Source: an uncultured Ruminococcus sp. (GTDB lineage Bacteria > Bacillota > Clostridia > Oscillospirales > Ruminococcaceae). Taken from it: 64,000 nucleotides of DNA. The stretch lies in the NCBI GenBank assembly GCA_900545345.1, contig UQYQ01000003.1, positions 62,001 through 126,000 of the forward strand, in the 5' to 3' direction. The position numbers were made by a program, and so were the translations under genes. Position 1 is the stretch's first letter. The number at the start of each line of letters is the position of its first letter. The notes below the pieces were generated by a model. It had not been told where the DNA came from and did not search any database. It saw only the letters and a list, made by a program, of their open reading frames with translations. Positions 36,806 to 46,118 of this stretch are shown in pieces.

Positions 36806-37941
36806 TAGAAAAAGAAATGACCGCTCCGAATGTATCTGTTGGCGCAGATACGGAGCAGTCAATGTCAAAAAGTGCTGACAATAGTATAACTGATAACGAT
36901 GAAAATATCAAGTATTTTGAAGAAATGCAACGAGAGTCGCTGTTAAGCTTTGACCAATCATATCTCAAAACAATTTCAATGAGCGAACTATACGATACAG
37001 TGTACCAAAGCAAGCCACCTCTGATTGACGGTTTGCTTTACCCCGGAACATATATATTTGCAGGAGCACCGAAGTTAGGCAAGAGTTTCCTTATGGCACA
37101 GCTTGCTTATCATATCAGCACGGGAACGCCGGTTTGGAATTATACCGTCCGAAAAGGAACTGTGCTGTACCTTGCTCTTGAAGATGATTATCACAGATTG
37201 CAGGAAAGAATGTACCGAATGTTTGGAACGGAAAGTACAGACAATTTGCACTTTTCTGTTTCGGCAGGTCAGCTTGGAAACGGTCTCAATGAACAGCTCA
37301 CAAGGTTTATAGCGGAACACCCCGATGCAAAACTGATTATCATAGATACGCTTCAAAAAGTGCGAGAGGTCGGCGGAGATAATTACAGCTACGCAAACGA
37401 TTATGAGATTATCACAAGACTCAAAAAGTTTGCGGACAGGTCTGGAATATGCCTGTTGCTTGTTCACCACACACGCAAGCAGAATGCCGATGACAAATTT
37501 GATATGATTTCAGGAACTAACGGATTGCTCGGCGCCGCTGACGGAGGTTTTATTCTTCGGAAAGAAAAGCGTACAAGCAATGCCGCCACGCTTGAAGTAT
37601 CAGGCAGAGACCAGCCCGACCAGAAGATTTATCTGTACCGCAATCCCGAAACACTTATATGGGAACTTGAGAAAACAGAAACAGAGCTGTGGAAACAACC
37701 GCCTGATCCGTTGCTTGAAAATATCGCTGATAAAATTACAAGAGAAAATTCAGAATGGAAAGGCACTCCCACAGAGCTTGTAGACTTTCTCGGCGTTGAT
37801 ATGAAAGCAAACGCTTTGACGATGAAGCTGAATATCAATGCGGGGCGTTTGTTCAATGAGTATGGAATCCATTATCAAAACAAACGCTGTCACGATGGAC
37901 GCAGGGTAAGCCTTGCGTTAGAACAGCGTGACGATGCGTGA
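36802..37941 (+). CDS. RepA-like hexameric helicase/RecA-fold ATPase, element 1
   Basis: 379 residues. Walker A is FAGAPKLGKSFLMAQLA, Walker B KLIIIDTLQKV, and a HHTRKQNADDKFDMISGT sensor segment follows; this is the RepA/AAA_25 helicase family found on plasmids and mobilizable elements. It may drive element replication after excision. A DNA-level palindrome in its 5' end is strictly conserved with element 2. A long imperfect inverted repeat starts at its stop codon. Confidence 0.85.
   Translation: MIEKEMTAPNVSVGADTEQSMSKSADNSITDNDENIKYFEEMQRESLLSFDQSYLKTISMSELYDTVYQSKPPLIDGLLYPGTYIFAGAPKLGKSFLMAQLAYHISTGTPVWNYTVRKGTVLYLALEDDYHRLQERMYRMFGTESTDNLHFSVSAGQLGNGLNEQLTRFIAEHPDAKLIIIDTLQKVREVGGDNYSYANDYEIITRLKKFADRSGICLLLVHHTRKQNADDKFDMISGTNGLLGAADGGFILRKEKRTSNAATLEVSGRDQPDQKIYLYRNPETLIWELEKTETELWKQPPDPLLENIADKITRENSEWKGTPTELVDFLGVDMKANALTMKLNINAGRLFNEYGIHYQNKRCHDGRRVSLALEQRDDA
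36829..36858 (+). promoter_or_regulatory. Conserved palindrome inside the repA 5' end, element 1
   Basis: gtatctg-ttggcg-cagatac lies in a 30-base run identical to 50490-50519, while flanking codons differ at third positions. It is a likely protein- or RNA-level control site. Confidence 0.5.
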
Positions 37942-38008
37942 CGGTCGTGTCGGTGTTTTAGGCGGTACTGAAAACATCGTCACCATCGACACAGACCGAC
38001 ACGGATAA
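37928..38008. repeat. Inverted repeat after repA, element 1 (origin candidate)
   Basis: gtgacggtcgtgtcggtg pairs imperfectly with the sequence ending accatcgacacagaccgacacgg; the same layout follows repA in element 2. It is a candidate replication origin or RepA site. Confidence 0.45.
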
Positions 38009-38124
38009 AGTTTTTGCAGGGTGCAGGTGGCTTTTTTCAAAAAGCCGCCCCTGCCCCTCGGAGAGCGCAAAACCTGCTTGCAGGTTGCATTTTTGATAGG
38101 CTTGCCTGTCAAAAGTGCTTTTGC

Positions 38125-38145
38125 GTTACTCTTGACAAGAGTAAC
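38125..38145. other. oriT-like hairpin, element 1
   Basis: Perfect nine-pair stem gttactctt/aagagtaac with a three-base loop, 44 bases before the relaxase ATG. Confidence 0.45.
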
Positions 38146-38188
38146 AGAACCGAGAACGGTTAAATTTTAGAGATTGGAGGTATATAAA

Positions 38189-39390
38189 ATGCAAAGAACG
38201 ATAAGCGCAATGGTCGGTAAAGGCTCTGTCAATCACAACAGCCGCAAGTTCAAAGCTGAAAATGTAGACGGCAGCCGAACACATCTCAATATCGACTACT
38301 GCAATGAAAATATCAAGAAAGTCATCACGAATTGTTTGATGAAGCACTTGAAAAGTACAACGATAAGCAGACAAGATCCGACCGAAAGATAGAAAATTAC
38401 TATGAAAAAATCAGGAATTCCAAACAGGAAAAACCGTTCCACGAACTCATTTTGCAGATAGGCGATAAGGAAAATATGAGCTCAGAAAGCGAAAACGGAG
38501 CACTTGCAAGAGAGATTTTAGATGAGTATTACCGTGGGTTTCAGGAAAGAAATCCTCAGTTAAAAGTGTTCTCTGCTCATCTGCATATGGACGAAGCAAC
38601 ACCACATCTGCACATTGATTTTGTTCCGTTCACCACCGGAAGCAAGCGTGGGCTTGATACAAGAGTGTCACTCAAACAGGCGCTTTCCGCACAAGGTTTT
38701 AAGGGCGGAACCCGTGGAGATACCGAGTGGAATCAATGGGTATGCGCAGAAAAATCTGCACTCGCATTTGTTATGGAACGCCACGGAATTGAATGGGAAC
38801 ACAAGGGTACTCACGAAAAACACTTGTCTGTTTTGGATTACAAAAAGCAGGAGCGAGAAAAGGAAATCGCTGTATTGGACAACCGACTTGCCGAGAAAAA
38901 AGATGAGTTTCAAACGGTGCAAAGCCGTATTCAAAACTATGATAGCGGTACACAGGTTATTGAAGAATTGGAGAAACGCATTGAAACCGACAGCGAATTT
39001 CAGCTGCCTGATCCTCCTGCATTGATGTCGGCAAAATTATACAAGCAAAAGTTTGTTGACCCTCTGCTCAAGAAGTTGAAAGAGGTAATAAAAGAGGTGT
39101 TCTACCGTTATTATCACGCTCTTGACAGCTATCACCGACTTAATAATACCAATGCGAATCTTTATCGTGAGAACGAGCGCTTGAGCAAAATCAATGACCG
39201 ATTAACAGATGAAAACACTACGCTTCGAGCTGAAAACAAGGATTTCAGATTGCTCCGCAAGGTGTTCGGAAGTCAGCAAATCGATGCGCTGATTTCGCAG
39301 GCAAAGGAGCAAGAACAGCAACGCAAGCACATAAAACAACCGTCTAATCAGCGCACAAAGCGCATTAGAAATAATGATTTTGAAAGGTAG
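38189..39390 (+). pseudogene. MobV-type relaxase, frameshifted, element 1
   Basis: The ATG at 38189 (GGAGG upstream) gives MQRTISAMVGKGSVNHNSRK and stays in frame to about 38323. One missing base then shifts it; the remaining frame runs to 39390. Joined, the protein is about 400 residues with the MobV motifs: NHNSR near the start and HLHMDEATPHLHIDFVPF (HxH metal site), then a coiled coil. No classic slippery heptamer lies at the junction, so a mutation or a sequence error is more likely than programmed frameshifting. It would nick oriT for transfer. Confidence 0.8.
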
Positions 39391-39399
39391 GAAAACAAA

Positions 39400-39780
39400 A
39401 TGGCAAAGACGATTTTTGAAGAAATGGGCGGTACTTACACACTGGTTGGGGATTATTATCTCCCCGATTTGAAACTGCCCGAAGAAGAAAAACAAGCAAA
39501 TATCGGCGTATGGGGTATGAGGCATAAACGGTTTTTGAAAGAAAATCATCGTGTGCTATATGCTAACCTGATGATTTCGGGAAAGTTTGTTGCATATCTT
39601 GATGATATCGAGCAACAGGCAACCGCAATGTTTCTCCAGCTGGTAAAAGAACTGGCCGAAAAAGAAAACGTAACCGAAAAACTCAAAGCTGAAAACCAAA
39701 TGCTTTGGGTACAGAAGATGAACAATATCCGTATTCGTGCAACGGAAATTGTAAATGCAGAATTGATTTACACGGTATAA
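39400..39780 (+). CDS. TnpV family protein, element 1
   Basis: 126 residues of the TnpV family, seen in clostridial mobilizable transposons: YTLVGDYYLPDL, then IGVWGMRHKRFLKENHRVLY and a helical C-terminus (EKENVTEKLKAENQMLW). Function is unknown. It closes the backbone, and cargo begins right after it. Element 2 has a shortened version in the same place. Confidence 0.85.
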   Translation: MAKTIFEEMGGTYTLVGDYYLPDLKLPEEEKQANIGVWGMRHKRFLKENHRVLYANLMISGKFVAYLDDIEQQATAMFLQLVKELAEKENVTEKLKAENQMLWVQKMNNIRIRATEIVNAELIYTV

Positions 39781-39785
39781 GCACC

Positions 39786-39825
39786 AAGGCGGCAGAGGGA
39801 ATATTTTCTCTCTGCCGATATTTTC
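39786..39825 (+). terminator. Terminator after TnpV, element 1
   Basis: Stem cggcagaggga/ctctctgccg followed by a T-rich tail (atattttc). It separates backbone and cargo transcription. Confidence 0.6.
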
Positions 39826-39878
39826 AACTGAGCAATCTACATAACATCAAAGAAATCTTGATATTTATCAAGAAAATG

Positions 39879-39908
39879 TTGACTTATTTACGTGTTGTGT
39901 GTTATAAT
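39879..39908 (+). promoter_or_regulatory. Promoter of the regulator-methyltransferase operon
   Basis: TTGACT, 18-base spacer, TATAAT, 30 bases before the HTH gene. Confidence 0.65.
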
Positions 39909-39937
39909 ATGATTCACATGGATGTGGAGGTACGATT

Positions 39938-40156
39938 ATGGCTGTCGATTATTCAAATCTTTGGAAACTGTTAATAGATAAACATATGAATAAATCACAA
40001 TTAAGAGAGGCTGCACAAATTAGTACAAATGCGATTGCTAAGTTAGGAAGAAACGAATCCGTCTCGCTTGATACTTTGGAAAAGATTTGCTGTGCTTTGT
40101 CTTGCTCCATAGAAGATATTATGACATTCACGAGTGACTTATCTAAAGGAGAATAA
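39938..40156 (+). CDS. Cro/CI-type HTH regulator in front of the methyltransferases
   Basis: 72 residues; HTH of the HTH_26/YozG type (MNKSQLREAAQISTNAIAKL, SLDTLEKICCALSCSIEDI). Five bases separate it from the first methyltransferase. It probably tunes methylase expression; such small regulators often lead clostridial methylase genes. Confidence 0.85.
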   Translation: MAVDYSNLWKLLIDKHMNKSQLREAAQISTNAIAKLGRNESVSLDTLEKICCALSCSIEDIMTFTSDLSKGE

Positions 40157-40161
40157 TAAAG

Positions 40162-41358
40162 ATGAATGCTTTGATTAAAGAAAAAGGCGGAACATTTTTG
40201 CTAAATAAAACTGAACCAATACATAGATGGTATTCATATGTAGAAGGATACTCATCCTGCTTAATTGCAGAAGAACTAAAAAAGCACTTGGCATTAAATC
40301 CGAATATCGAAACAATATATGATCCCTTTTGTGGAACAGGAACAACATCTCTTGTTGCATCAACTCACTGTATAAAGTCTTTTTACAGTGAGTCCAATCC
40401 TTTCATGCAAACTGTCATTGAGACAAAGATTAACATTGTGCAGAAATTGGACGCAAATGCTGTAAGCATAAAATTGATTGAATATCTATCGTTAATCAAC
40501 GAGATCAAGGTGGAAAAATTTACATCTTGGAATGGCTTTGAAAAATTCTTCGGAGAAAGACAATTAAGCGAATTGCTGACTATCAAAGAACTTATTTCCC
40601 AAGAAGATGATGAATATGTAAAAAGTATTCTTAAATTGGCATTGAGTTCTATCGTTGTTAAGGTTTCAAAAATGACAAGACGAGGAGATCTTCGTTATTC
40701 TACAGAAAAGGAATATCGAGAAGAAAGCGTACTTGAATGTTTTGCTGATAAGCTAAACGAAATGATTTTCGATATTCAGTATCATAAAGCAATGGTCAAA
40801 TGCGGTACAACAAAAGTTAGTGATGATGCTCGTGACAACAATTATGTTGATGCGTTTGATTGCGTTATTACCTCGCCGCCATATCTCAACGGAACAAACT
40901 ACATCCGCAACACAAAATTAGAACTGAAATTGAATGATTTTATATCGAGCGAAAATGACCTTCCAAGCTTTCATTCGAAAGGTATTGTTGCGGGAATCAA
41001 TAACGTTTCTAAGCGCACTGTTGTAGATACAGTGTTGCCAGTAGTAGAGCCATATTTAGAACAGTTGCAGCCTGTCGCTTACGACGAAAGAATCCCTAAA
41101 ATGGTTGCAGGGTATTTTAGAGATATGGATATGGTTATCCAGAAATTGAGTAGATCTATTAAACCCGATGGTTTATTTACAATGGACATCGGAGATTCTC
41201 AATTTGCAGGCGTACATATTCCAACACATCTGATCCTTTCAGATATTTGCGCCCAATACGGATTCTCTTTATATGACGAAGAAGTATTACGAGAAAGACG
41301 TTCAAAGAATGGCATGGTTTTGACACAAAGATTACTTAGATACAGATTGGAGAAATGA
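40162..41358 (+). CDS. DNA methyltransferase 1 of the element 1 restriction-modification system
   Basis: 398 residues. The AdoMet motif DPFCGTGTT (residues 54-62) precedes the catalytic TSPPY (about 237-241), the motif IV of N4-cytosine/N6-adenine DNA methyltransferases. Amino-group chemistry is known for the family; base and recognition sequence are not readable. Its stop overlaps the second methyltransferase start by four bases. Two methylases suit an asymmetric recognition site, one per strand. Confidence 0.85.
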   Translation: MNALIKEKGGTFLLNKTEPIHRWYSYVEGYSSCLIAEELKKHLALNPNIETIYDPFCGTGTTSLVASTHCIKSFYSESNPFMQTVIETKINIVQKLDANAVSIKLIEYLSLINEIKVEKFTSWNGFEKFFGERQLSELLTIKELISQEDDEYVKSILKLALSSIVVKVSKMTRRGDLRYSTEKEYREESVLECFADKLNEMIFDIQYHKAMVKCGTTKVSDDARDNNYVDAFDCVITSPPYLNGTNYIRNTKLELKLNDFISSENDLPSFHSKGIVAGINNVSKRTVVDTVLPVVEPYLEQLQPVAYDERIPKMVAGYFRDMDMVIQKLSRSIKPDGLFTMDIGDSQFAGVHIPTHLILSDICAQYGFSLYDEEVLRERRSKNGMVLTQRLLRYRLEK

Positions 41359-42491
41359 TGGATATAGAATTCAGAAAAAAAGCAGAAGAATTTGTGTCTG
41401 ATCTGCCTTATAAGAAGTCTCCTTACGGAAATAGAAACTGGGGGCATCCATGGCACTCGCTTTGTTCTTATCACGGGAAATTAAAACCGGCGATAGCACA
41501 TTGGCTTATTTCCGAATTTACGAGTGAAGGCGATGTGGTTTTAGATCCCTTGTGTGGAGTGGGTACTATTCCTTTTGAGGCTTGTCTTCAAGGCAGAATC
41601 GGGATAGGAAACGATCTAAGTGAACTGGCGTATGTTGTTACTAAAGCAAAACTTGAGAAGCCTAATTGTCGTGAAGTCGAAGATGTTATTCGCAAGTTGG
41701 ATGAGTATATCGAAAAGAATAAAGACAGTCATTCAATTACGGAGTATGAAAACTTCGGTTTCAACGGGAAGCTTCCACAATATTTTGAGAAAGAAACCTA
41801 CAAGGAAATTTTATGTGCAAGAGATTTTTTCCTAAATGCGTTTTCTACAATTTCGCCCGAAGAAGCAATGGTTTTTTCAGCATTTCTACATGTACTGCAC
41901 GGTAATAGACCCTATGCACTTTCAAGGCGATCCCACCCGCTAACACCATACGCTCCTACAGGCGAGTTTGAGTATAAAAACGTGGTTGAAAAGATTCTTC
42001 AAAAAGTAAATGCAAGCTACAAAAAGTTTGATCAACCTGAGATAACACAAGGTTTTGCTGTGTATGGTGATTATAAGGATTTGGTAGCAAAGAATATTAG
42101 GGCGGATTTTATAATCTGTTCACCTCCTTTTGCCGATTCCATTCGGTTTTATATGCAAAACTGGATGCGTCTTTGGCTATGCGGTTGGGAACCGCAAGAC
42201 TATAAGGAAGCTGATAATAAATTCTTGGATAAATCACAAGAAAAAGATTTCGATCTATACTATAGCTTCTTTGAGATGTGCCATGACGTTCTCAATGACG
42301 ACGGAAAAGTGATTCTGCATCTTGGAAAGACAAAAAACGTAGATATGGGCATTGAACTATCAAAGCGTGCTACTCCTTGGTTTGATATCGTTTTCCTTGC
42401 TGGAGAAGATGTTAGTTCTATCGAAAAACACGGCATTAAGGATAAAGGGGTAACAGTAGAGCACCAGTATTTGTTCCTGCAAAAAAAATGA
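41355..42491 (+). CDS. DNA methyltransferase 2 of the element 1 restriction-modification system
   Basis: 378 residues with AdoMet motif DPLCGVGTIPFEACLQGR and a divergent catalytic motif CSPPF (residues about 255-259). This is phenylalanine in place of the usual tyrosine, a substitution seen in some amino-methyltransferases. Translated in tandem with methyltransferase 1. A target-recognition region likely lies between the motifs. Convergent with the HNH endonuclease gene. Confidence 0.82.
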   Translation: MMDIEFRKKAEEFVSDLPYKKSPYGNRNWGHPWHSLCSYHGKLKPAIAHWLISEFTSEGDVVLDPLCGVGTIPFEACLQGRIGIGNDLSELAYVVTKAKLEKPNCREVEDVIRKLDEYIEKNKDSHSITEYENFGFNGKLPQYFEKETYKEILCARDFFLNAFSTISPEEAMVFSAFLHVLHGNRPYALSRRSHPLTPYAPTGEFEYKNVVEKILQKVNASYKKFDQPEITQGFAVYGDYKDLVAKNIRADFIICSPPFADSIRFYMQNWMRLWLCGWEPQDYKEADNKFLDKSQEKDFDLYYSFFEMCHDVLNDDGKVILHLGKTKNVDMGIELSKRATPWFDIVFLAGEDVSSIEKHGIKDKGVTVEHQYLFLQKK

Positions 42492-42524
42492 GGCGGAATT
42501 ATCATCCAACCTCATTTACAGGCT

Positions 42525-43520
42525 TTACTTTATGAGAGAATTTGCGTAAGTAATCCATGTCTCCGACAGTGCGGTAGCATATTGGAAGAAATCAATGCCA
42601 GTATCGGCAAGGATGCGATTTCTCAACTTGCACACTTCGTCCATATGCCCAGAGTTCTTTACAAGCAAGGCGTCCACATCAGCCGGGGTTTGTAACCTTC
42701 TAAGTGCTTCCGGATTGTATTGGGGCTCTCCTGCCAGCAAGTGGTAGTCAAAGCCAGTATGTACTGCTAATTGATGCAACTTAGCATCGCTATAAAACTC
42801 AGATGGCCATTTACCAGTCTTGTTGCCGTTGCAATCATGACAAAGCAATGTTCCAGAGTCAGTTGTTGCAGGCCACAAGTAGTACACTGGCAAGGTATGA
42901 TCTATCGGCTTTTCCTTATTTGCAGTCACATTACTCAAATCCTTACCGCAATTAAAGCATTTAAGCCCATATTTTCGCTCGATTGCTTTACGACTAACAC
43001 GAGCCGCACCGGCAACTTCAATCAAGAGACGTCTTTTCTGAGAAGACTCAAAGTGCTGATCGGATGTCCTGGTTCCGTTTTTGATGGCATTATAATTGGT
43101 TTTGCACATCATGCATTCACCCTGTCTTCCAGACTTCAGGACGGCATGCTTGTGGAAGCATTCAATGGGTTTGAGGGTGTTGCAAATCAAACAATATTTA
43201 TATAGTGCAGCATTTTCGATGTACTCATCGTGAGAGACAACAAATTCTCCCTCCTGCACCGAGACGGCCTCACCATTATCATCATTAACATCCATAGAAA
43301 AATCAAAAAGGTGCTGTTCTCCACCAGAGTAATGTTCATATCCGCACTTGGGACAAACAATGGAGTAGTCTTCGTCAATGTCATCCTTTTTAACAGTAAT
43401 TATTTCTGTACAATCAGGATTAAGGCATTGAAATACTTTATAAAGGGTTTGTCCATCGACGTGATTCGGACGATATTGTCCTATCTTGTTTAAGTTACTA
43501 TATGTTTTCCTGCGTGCCAT
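42525..43520 (-). CDS. HNH restriction endonuclease candidate
   Basis: 331 residues. Two N-terminal zinc-binding pairs (CLNPDC ... CPKCG; CLIC ... CMMC) precede an HNH nuclease core: CFNCGKD (188-191), IDHTLPVYYLWP (H208) and LLCHDCNGNKTG (C227, C230, N231). Located convergently to two methyltransferases and two bases after a controller-protein gene, it is very likely the restriction enzyme of the system. Specificity is unknown. Confidence 0.82.
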   Translation of the reverse strand: MARRKTYSNLNKIGQYRPNHVDGQTLYKVFQCLNPDCTEIITVKKDDIDEDYSIVCPKCGYEHYSGGEQHLFDFSMDVNDDNGEAVSVQEGEFVVSHDEYIENAALYKYCLICNTLKPIECFHKHAVLKSGRQGECMMCKTNYNAIKNGTRTSDQHFESSQKRRLLIEVAGAARVSRKAIERKYGLKCFNCGKDLSNVTANKEKPIDHTLPVYYLWPATTDSGTLLCHDCNGNKTGKWPSEFYSDAKLHQLAVHTGFDYHLLAGEPQYNPEALRRLQTPADVDALLVKNSGHMDEVCKLRNRILADTGIDFFQYATALSETWITYANSLIK

Positions 43521-43522
43521 GC

Positions 43523-43732
43523 TTATTCCTCCAAAAAAAGTTTATATGTTTCAATCTCAAGTGCATCAGCTATACGCTGAATATTTTCAAGTGAAATGCT
43601 GCGTCGATAACATTCAATCGCACTAATGTAGGTGCGGTGCATACCACACTTGTCTGCAAACGCTTCTTGGGATATACCCATTGCTGTGCGATACTTTCTT
43701 AAATTGGTTCCAAATACTTTTACAATATCCAT
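43523..43732 (-). CDS. Restriction-modification controller (C) protein
   Basis: 69 residues, a compact XRE HTH: RKYRTAMGISQEAFADKC, HRTYISAIECYRRSISLENI. This is the classic C-protein size and pattern. It precedes the endonuclease gene by two bases, the standard C-R order that delays restriction until DNA is methylated. A C-box-like site lies upstream. Confidence 0.88.
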   Translation of the reverse strand: MDIVKVFGTNLRKYRTAMGISQEAFADKCGMHRTYISAIECYRRSISLENIQRIADALEIETYKLFLEE

Positions 43733-43734
43733 AC

Positions 43735-43763
43735 TTGCAATCCTCCATAATATACAGTATAAT
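43735..43763 (+). promoter_or_regulatory. Promoter of the CBASS operon
   Basis: TTGCAA, 17-base spacer, TATAAT, back-to-back with the C-protein gene. Confidence 0.65.
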
Positions 43764-43772
43764 AAAAATGAA

Positions 43773-43783
43773 CACTAAAAGTC
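43773..43783. promoter_or_regulatory. C-box-like operator
   Basis: Minus-strand gacttttagtg resembles the GACTnnnAGTC half-palindrome bound by C proteins; it lies about 40 bases upstream of the C gene. Only one half-site set is clear. Confidence 0.35.
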
Positions 43784-43835
43784 TACACACAATAAGTTTC
43801 CATACATAATCATAATGCCAAAGGATGGTGATAAA

Positions 43836-44957
43836 ATGGGTCGAAACAAAGCTCCATCAGATAACACAGTAAGAATTTTGTGCGGAAAAGCTGCTGGAAT
43901 GTGCGAATTTGAAGGCTGCAATAAAAGACTGTTTTACGATAATGTAACATTAGCTGAGTTTAATAACGCCTTTGTTGCTCATATTGTGGCTTCAAGTGCT
44001 AATGGGCCTCGTGGAAACAAAGTTTTATCTCCACAGTTATCTGACAAATTAGAAAATTTAATGTTAATGTGCGCCGATCATCATAAATTAATAGACACCA
44101 ATGTTGAAGAATACTCTGTTGAAAAATTGAAAGCAATGAAAGCGGCGCATGAAGAAAAGATAGAAAAAATTTGCGCTTTATTTAATGTCCCCAAAACCGA
44201 AATAGTTAGGTTTTCTTCACCAATAAAAGGTACTCAAGCAGTTAACATAGATTATAATTTGGCAGCTAAAGCGGTGTTGCCTAATAAGCATCCAGCTTCT
44301 TCATATGGCATTTTTATACCAATTTATTCTTCGTTTGATTATAAATCAAATGAGTATTGGATAGATTGCGTTAATCAACTTAAAGTTCAGTTTCAAAATG
44401 CACTATATAATCCATATATTCAACTGCACAAATCTGATTTTTCGATATTTTCGATTGCTCCGATACCATTAGTAATCAAATTAGGAGAATTGATTGGCGA
44501 TAAACTTCCTTGCGATATTTATCAAAAAACACGTTTTCCAGACACATGGGAATGGCAATCACAAGAACTTACAAATAAATTCATTGTGGAAGTTTTGAAA
44601 ACTGATACATCCAATGGCGTTATTGCACTCAATATCTCTTTAACGAATGATGTAAATAACGACCGTATTTTTAGTGTGGGAGAGTATGAGGCTATATATA
44701 AAATTAAAGCAGATACAACAGGTGTTGATTGTATCAAAAGTGTTGAAGATCTAAGCGAGTTTTGGCACGTATATCAAAATGTTCTTGACGAAATTCTAAA
44801 TAATCACGGTTTGCAGAGTCAAGTTCATTTATACCCAGCTATGCCCGTATCAGCTGCTTTTGAAATAGGACGAAGATATATGAGCAACACATATCCAAAA
44901 ATAAGCATTTTTGATGAATGTGACGGATTTTTTGAAACACTTATTTTAGGAGGTTAA
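43836..44957 (+). CDS. cap5: CBASS effector Cap5: HNH nuclease fused to SAVED domain
   Basis: 373 residues from the ATG at 43836 (AAGGATGGTGAT upstream; an earlier ATG at 43815 lacks a ribosome site). N-terminal HNH: CEFEGCNKRL, AHIVASSANGPRG, LENLMLMCADHHK. The C-terminal two-thirds fits the SAVED domain, which binds cyclic oligonucleotides (YDIPIYSSF-like strands, HLYPAMPVSAAFEIGRR near the end). On signal binding such proteins oligomerise and degrade DNA. First gene of a three-gene CBASS operon. Confidence 0.88.
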   Translation: MGRNKAPSDNTVRILCGKAAGMCEFEGCNKRLFYDNVTLAEFNNAFVAHIVASSANGPRGNKVLSPQLSDKLENLMLMCADHHKLIDTNVEEYSVEKLKAMKAAHEEKIEKICALFNVPKTEIVRFSSPIKGTQAVNIDYNLAAKAVLPNKHPASSYGIFIPIYSSFDYKSNEYWIDCVNQLKVQFQNALYNPYIQLHKSDFSIFSIAPIPLVIKLGELIGDKLPCDIYQKTRFPDTWEWQSQELTNKFIVEVLKTDTSNGVIALNISLTNDVNNDRIFSVGEYEAIYKIKADTTGVDCIKSVEDLSEFWHVYQNVLDEILNNHGLQSQVHLYPAMPVSAAFEIGRRYMSNTYPKISIFDECDGFFETLILGG

Positions 44958-44960
44958 GTT

Positions 44961-46118
44961 ATGACTGAAAAAGAAAAAATATTAGATAATTATCTATTGA
45001 GAATAGCTTCAAATCTAGATATATCCGAAGCCATGAGAGAAAAAGCGGAAAGAAGCTATCGTGCGGTCGGTCAATGGTTAGGTGATTGCGATGCGAATTC
45101 GGATGTTAAAATAATGCCACAAGGATCCTTTTATTTAGGTACCGTTATTCGTCCAGTGTCTGATGCAGATGAATATGATATTGATTTGGTTTGCTTATTG
45201 AAAAATGCTATGGGAAAAAGCGAGGCAGAGATCAAGAAAGCTGTCGGCGATAGGTTGCGTGAACACAAAACCTATTCTTCCATGCTCGAACCCGAGGGAA
45301 AGCGTTGTTGGACTCTTTGCTATGAAGAATTTCATATGGATATACTTCCATGTGTTCCTAACAATCGTTACTATATTGAACCTTACTTAACAGAAATCAA
45401 ACTCACTCACAAACTCGATAATGATAGTTACATTCCCAAATACAGTAATCCATATAAATACCACGAGTGGTTTGAAGAAAGAATGCGTGTGAGACTTGAT
45501 GAGGTCAAGAAAGATTTTTCGGTTAGAAATCAAGTAGAAATTAGCAAGGTTCCGCTATATAAGGTAAAAACACCTTTGCAGAGAGCAATCCAATTGTTAA
45601 AACGTCATAGGGATATTATGTACGATAATTTACCAGAAGCACGAAAAGACAATGCCCCGATATCCATTATCATCACAACATTGGCAGCTCAGGCATATAA
45701 CAACGAAGCCAATATTTATGAAGCTCTAAGTAACATAGTCGAAAATATGTCTAAGTTCATAAAACGATCTGGGGAAACATTTATCATTGCAAATCCTGTA
45801 ATGCCAGAAGAAAATTTTGCTGATAAATGGAACGAAAATCCAGAGAAGGCACGAGAGTTTTTCAGATGGTTAGAATCGGCAAAAACGGCTGTTTTAACTG
45901 CTCCAATAAATGCGCAAGGACTCCATAAGGTATCGGAAGCGCTTGAGGTTTGCTTTGGCCAAAATATTGTGAGACGGTCTCTTGTTGATGATGGGCATGA
46001 CACCAGAATTGCCCGTGAAAACAAAACGCTGTATGTGGATGGGCTAACCGGAGGATTAAAAACCACGCCATCTCAAACTACGAAAAAAGTAGGGGGACAC
46101 ACTTTCTTTGGCAAATAA
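44961..46118 (+). CDS. cdnD: CD-NTase (cGAS/DncV-like cyclic oligonucleotide synthase)
   Basis: 385 residues. The nucleotidyltransferase core is PQGSFYLGTVIRP with catalytic D73 and D75 in EYDIDLVC and D127 in HMDILPC. It should make a cyclic di- or trinucleotide upon infection. The C-terminal tail (KKVGGHTFFGK) has the GG and a near-terminal glycine expected for E2-mediated conjugation in type II CBASS. The clade letter in the symbol is a guess. Starts three bases after cap5; overlaps the next gene by 11 bases. Confidence 0.88.
   Translation: MTEKEKILDNYLLRIASNLDISEAMREKAERSYRAVGQWLGDCDANSDVKIMPQGSFYLGTVIRPVSDADEYDIDLVCLLKNAMGKSEAEIKKAVGDRLREHKTYSSMLEPEGKRCWTLCYEEFHMDILPCVPNNRYYIEPYLTEIKLTHKLDNDSYIPKYSNPYKYHEWFEERMRVRLDEVKKDFSVRNQVEISKVPLYKVKTPLQRAIQLLKRHRDIMYDNLPEARKDNAPISIIITTLAAQAYNNEANIYEALSNIVENMSKFIKRSGETFIIANPVMPEENFADKWNENPEKAREFFRWLESAKTAVLTAPINAQGLHKVSEALEVCFGQNIVRRSLVDDGHDTRIARENKTLYVDGLTGGLKTTPSQTTKKVGGHTFFGK

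Noticed and set aside
38311..38335. Programmed -1 frameshifting in the element 1 relaxase
   Set aside because: No X-XXY-YYZ slippery heptamer or downstream stem is evident; a one-base loss is simpler.
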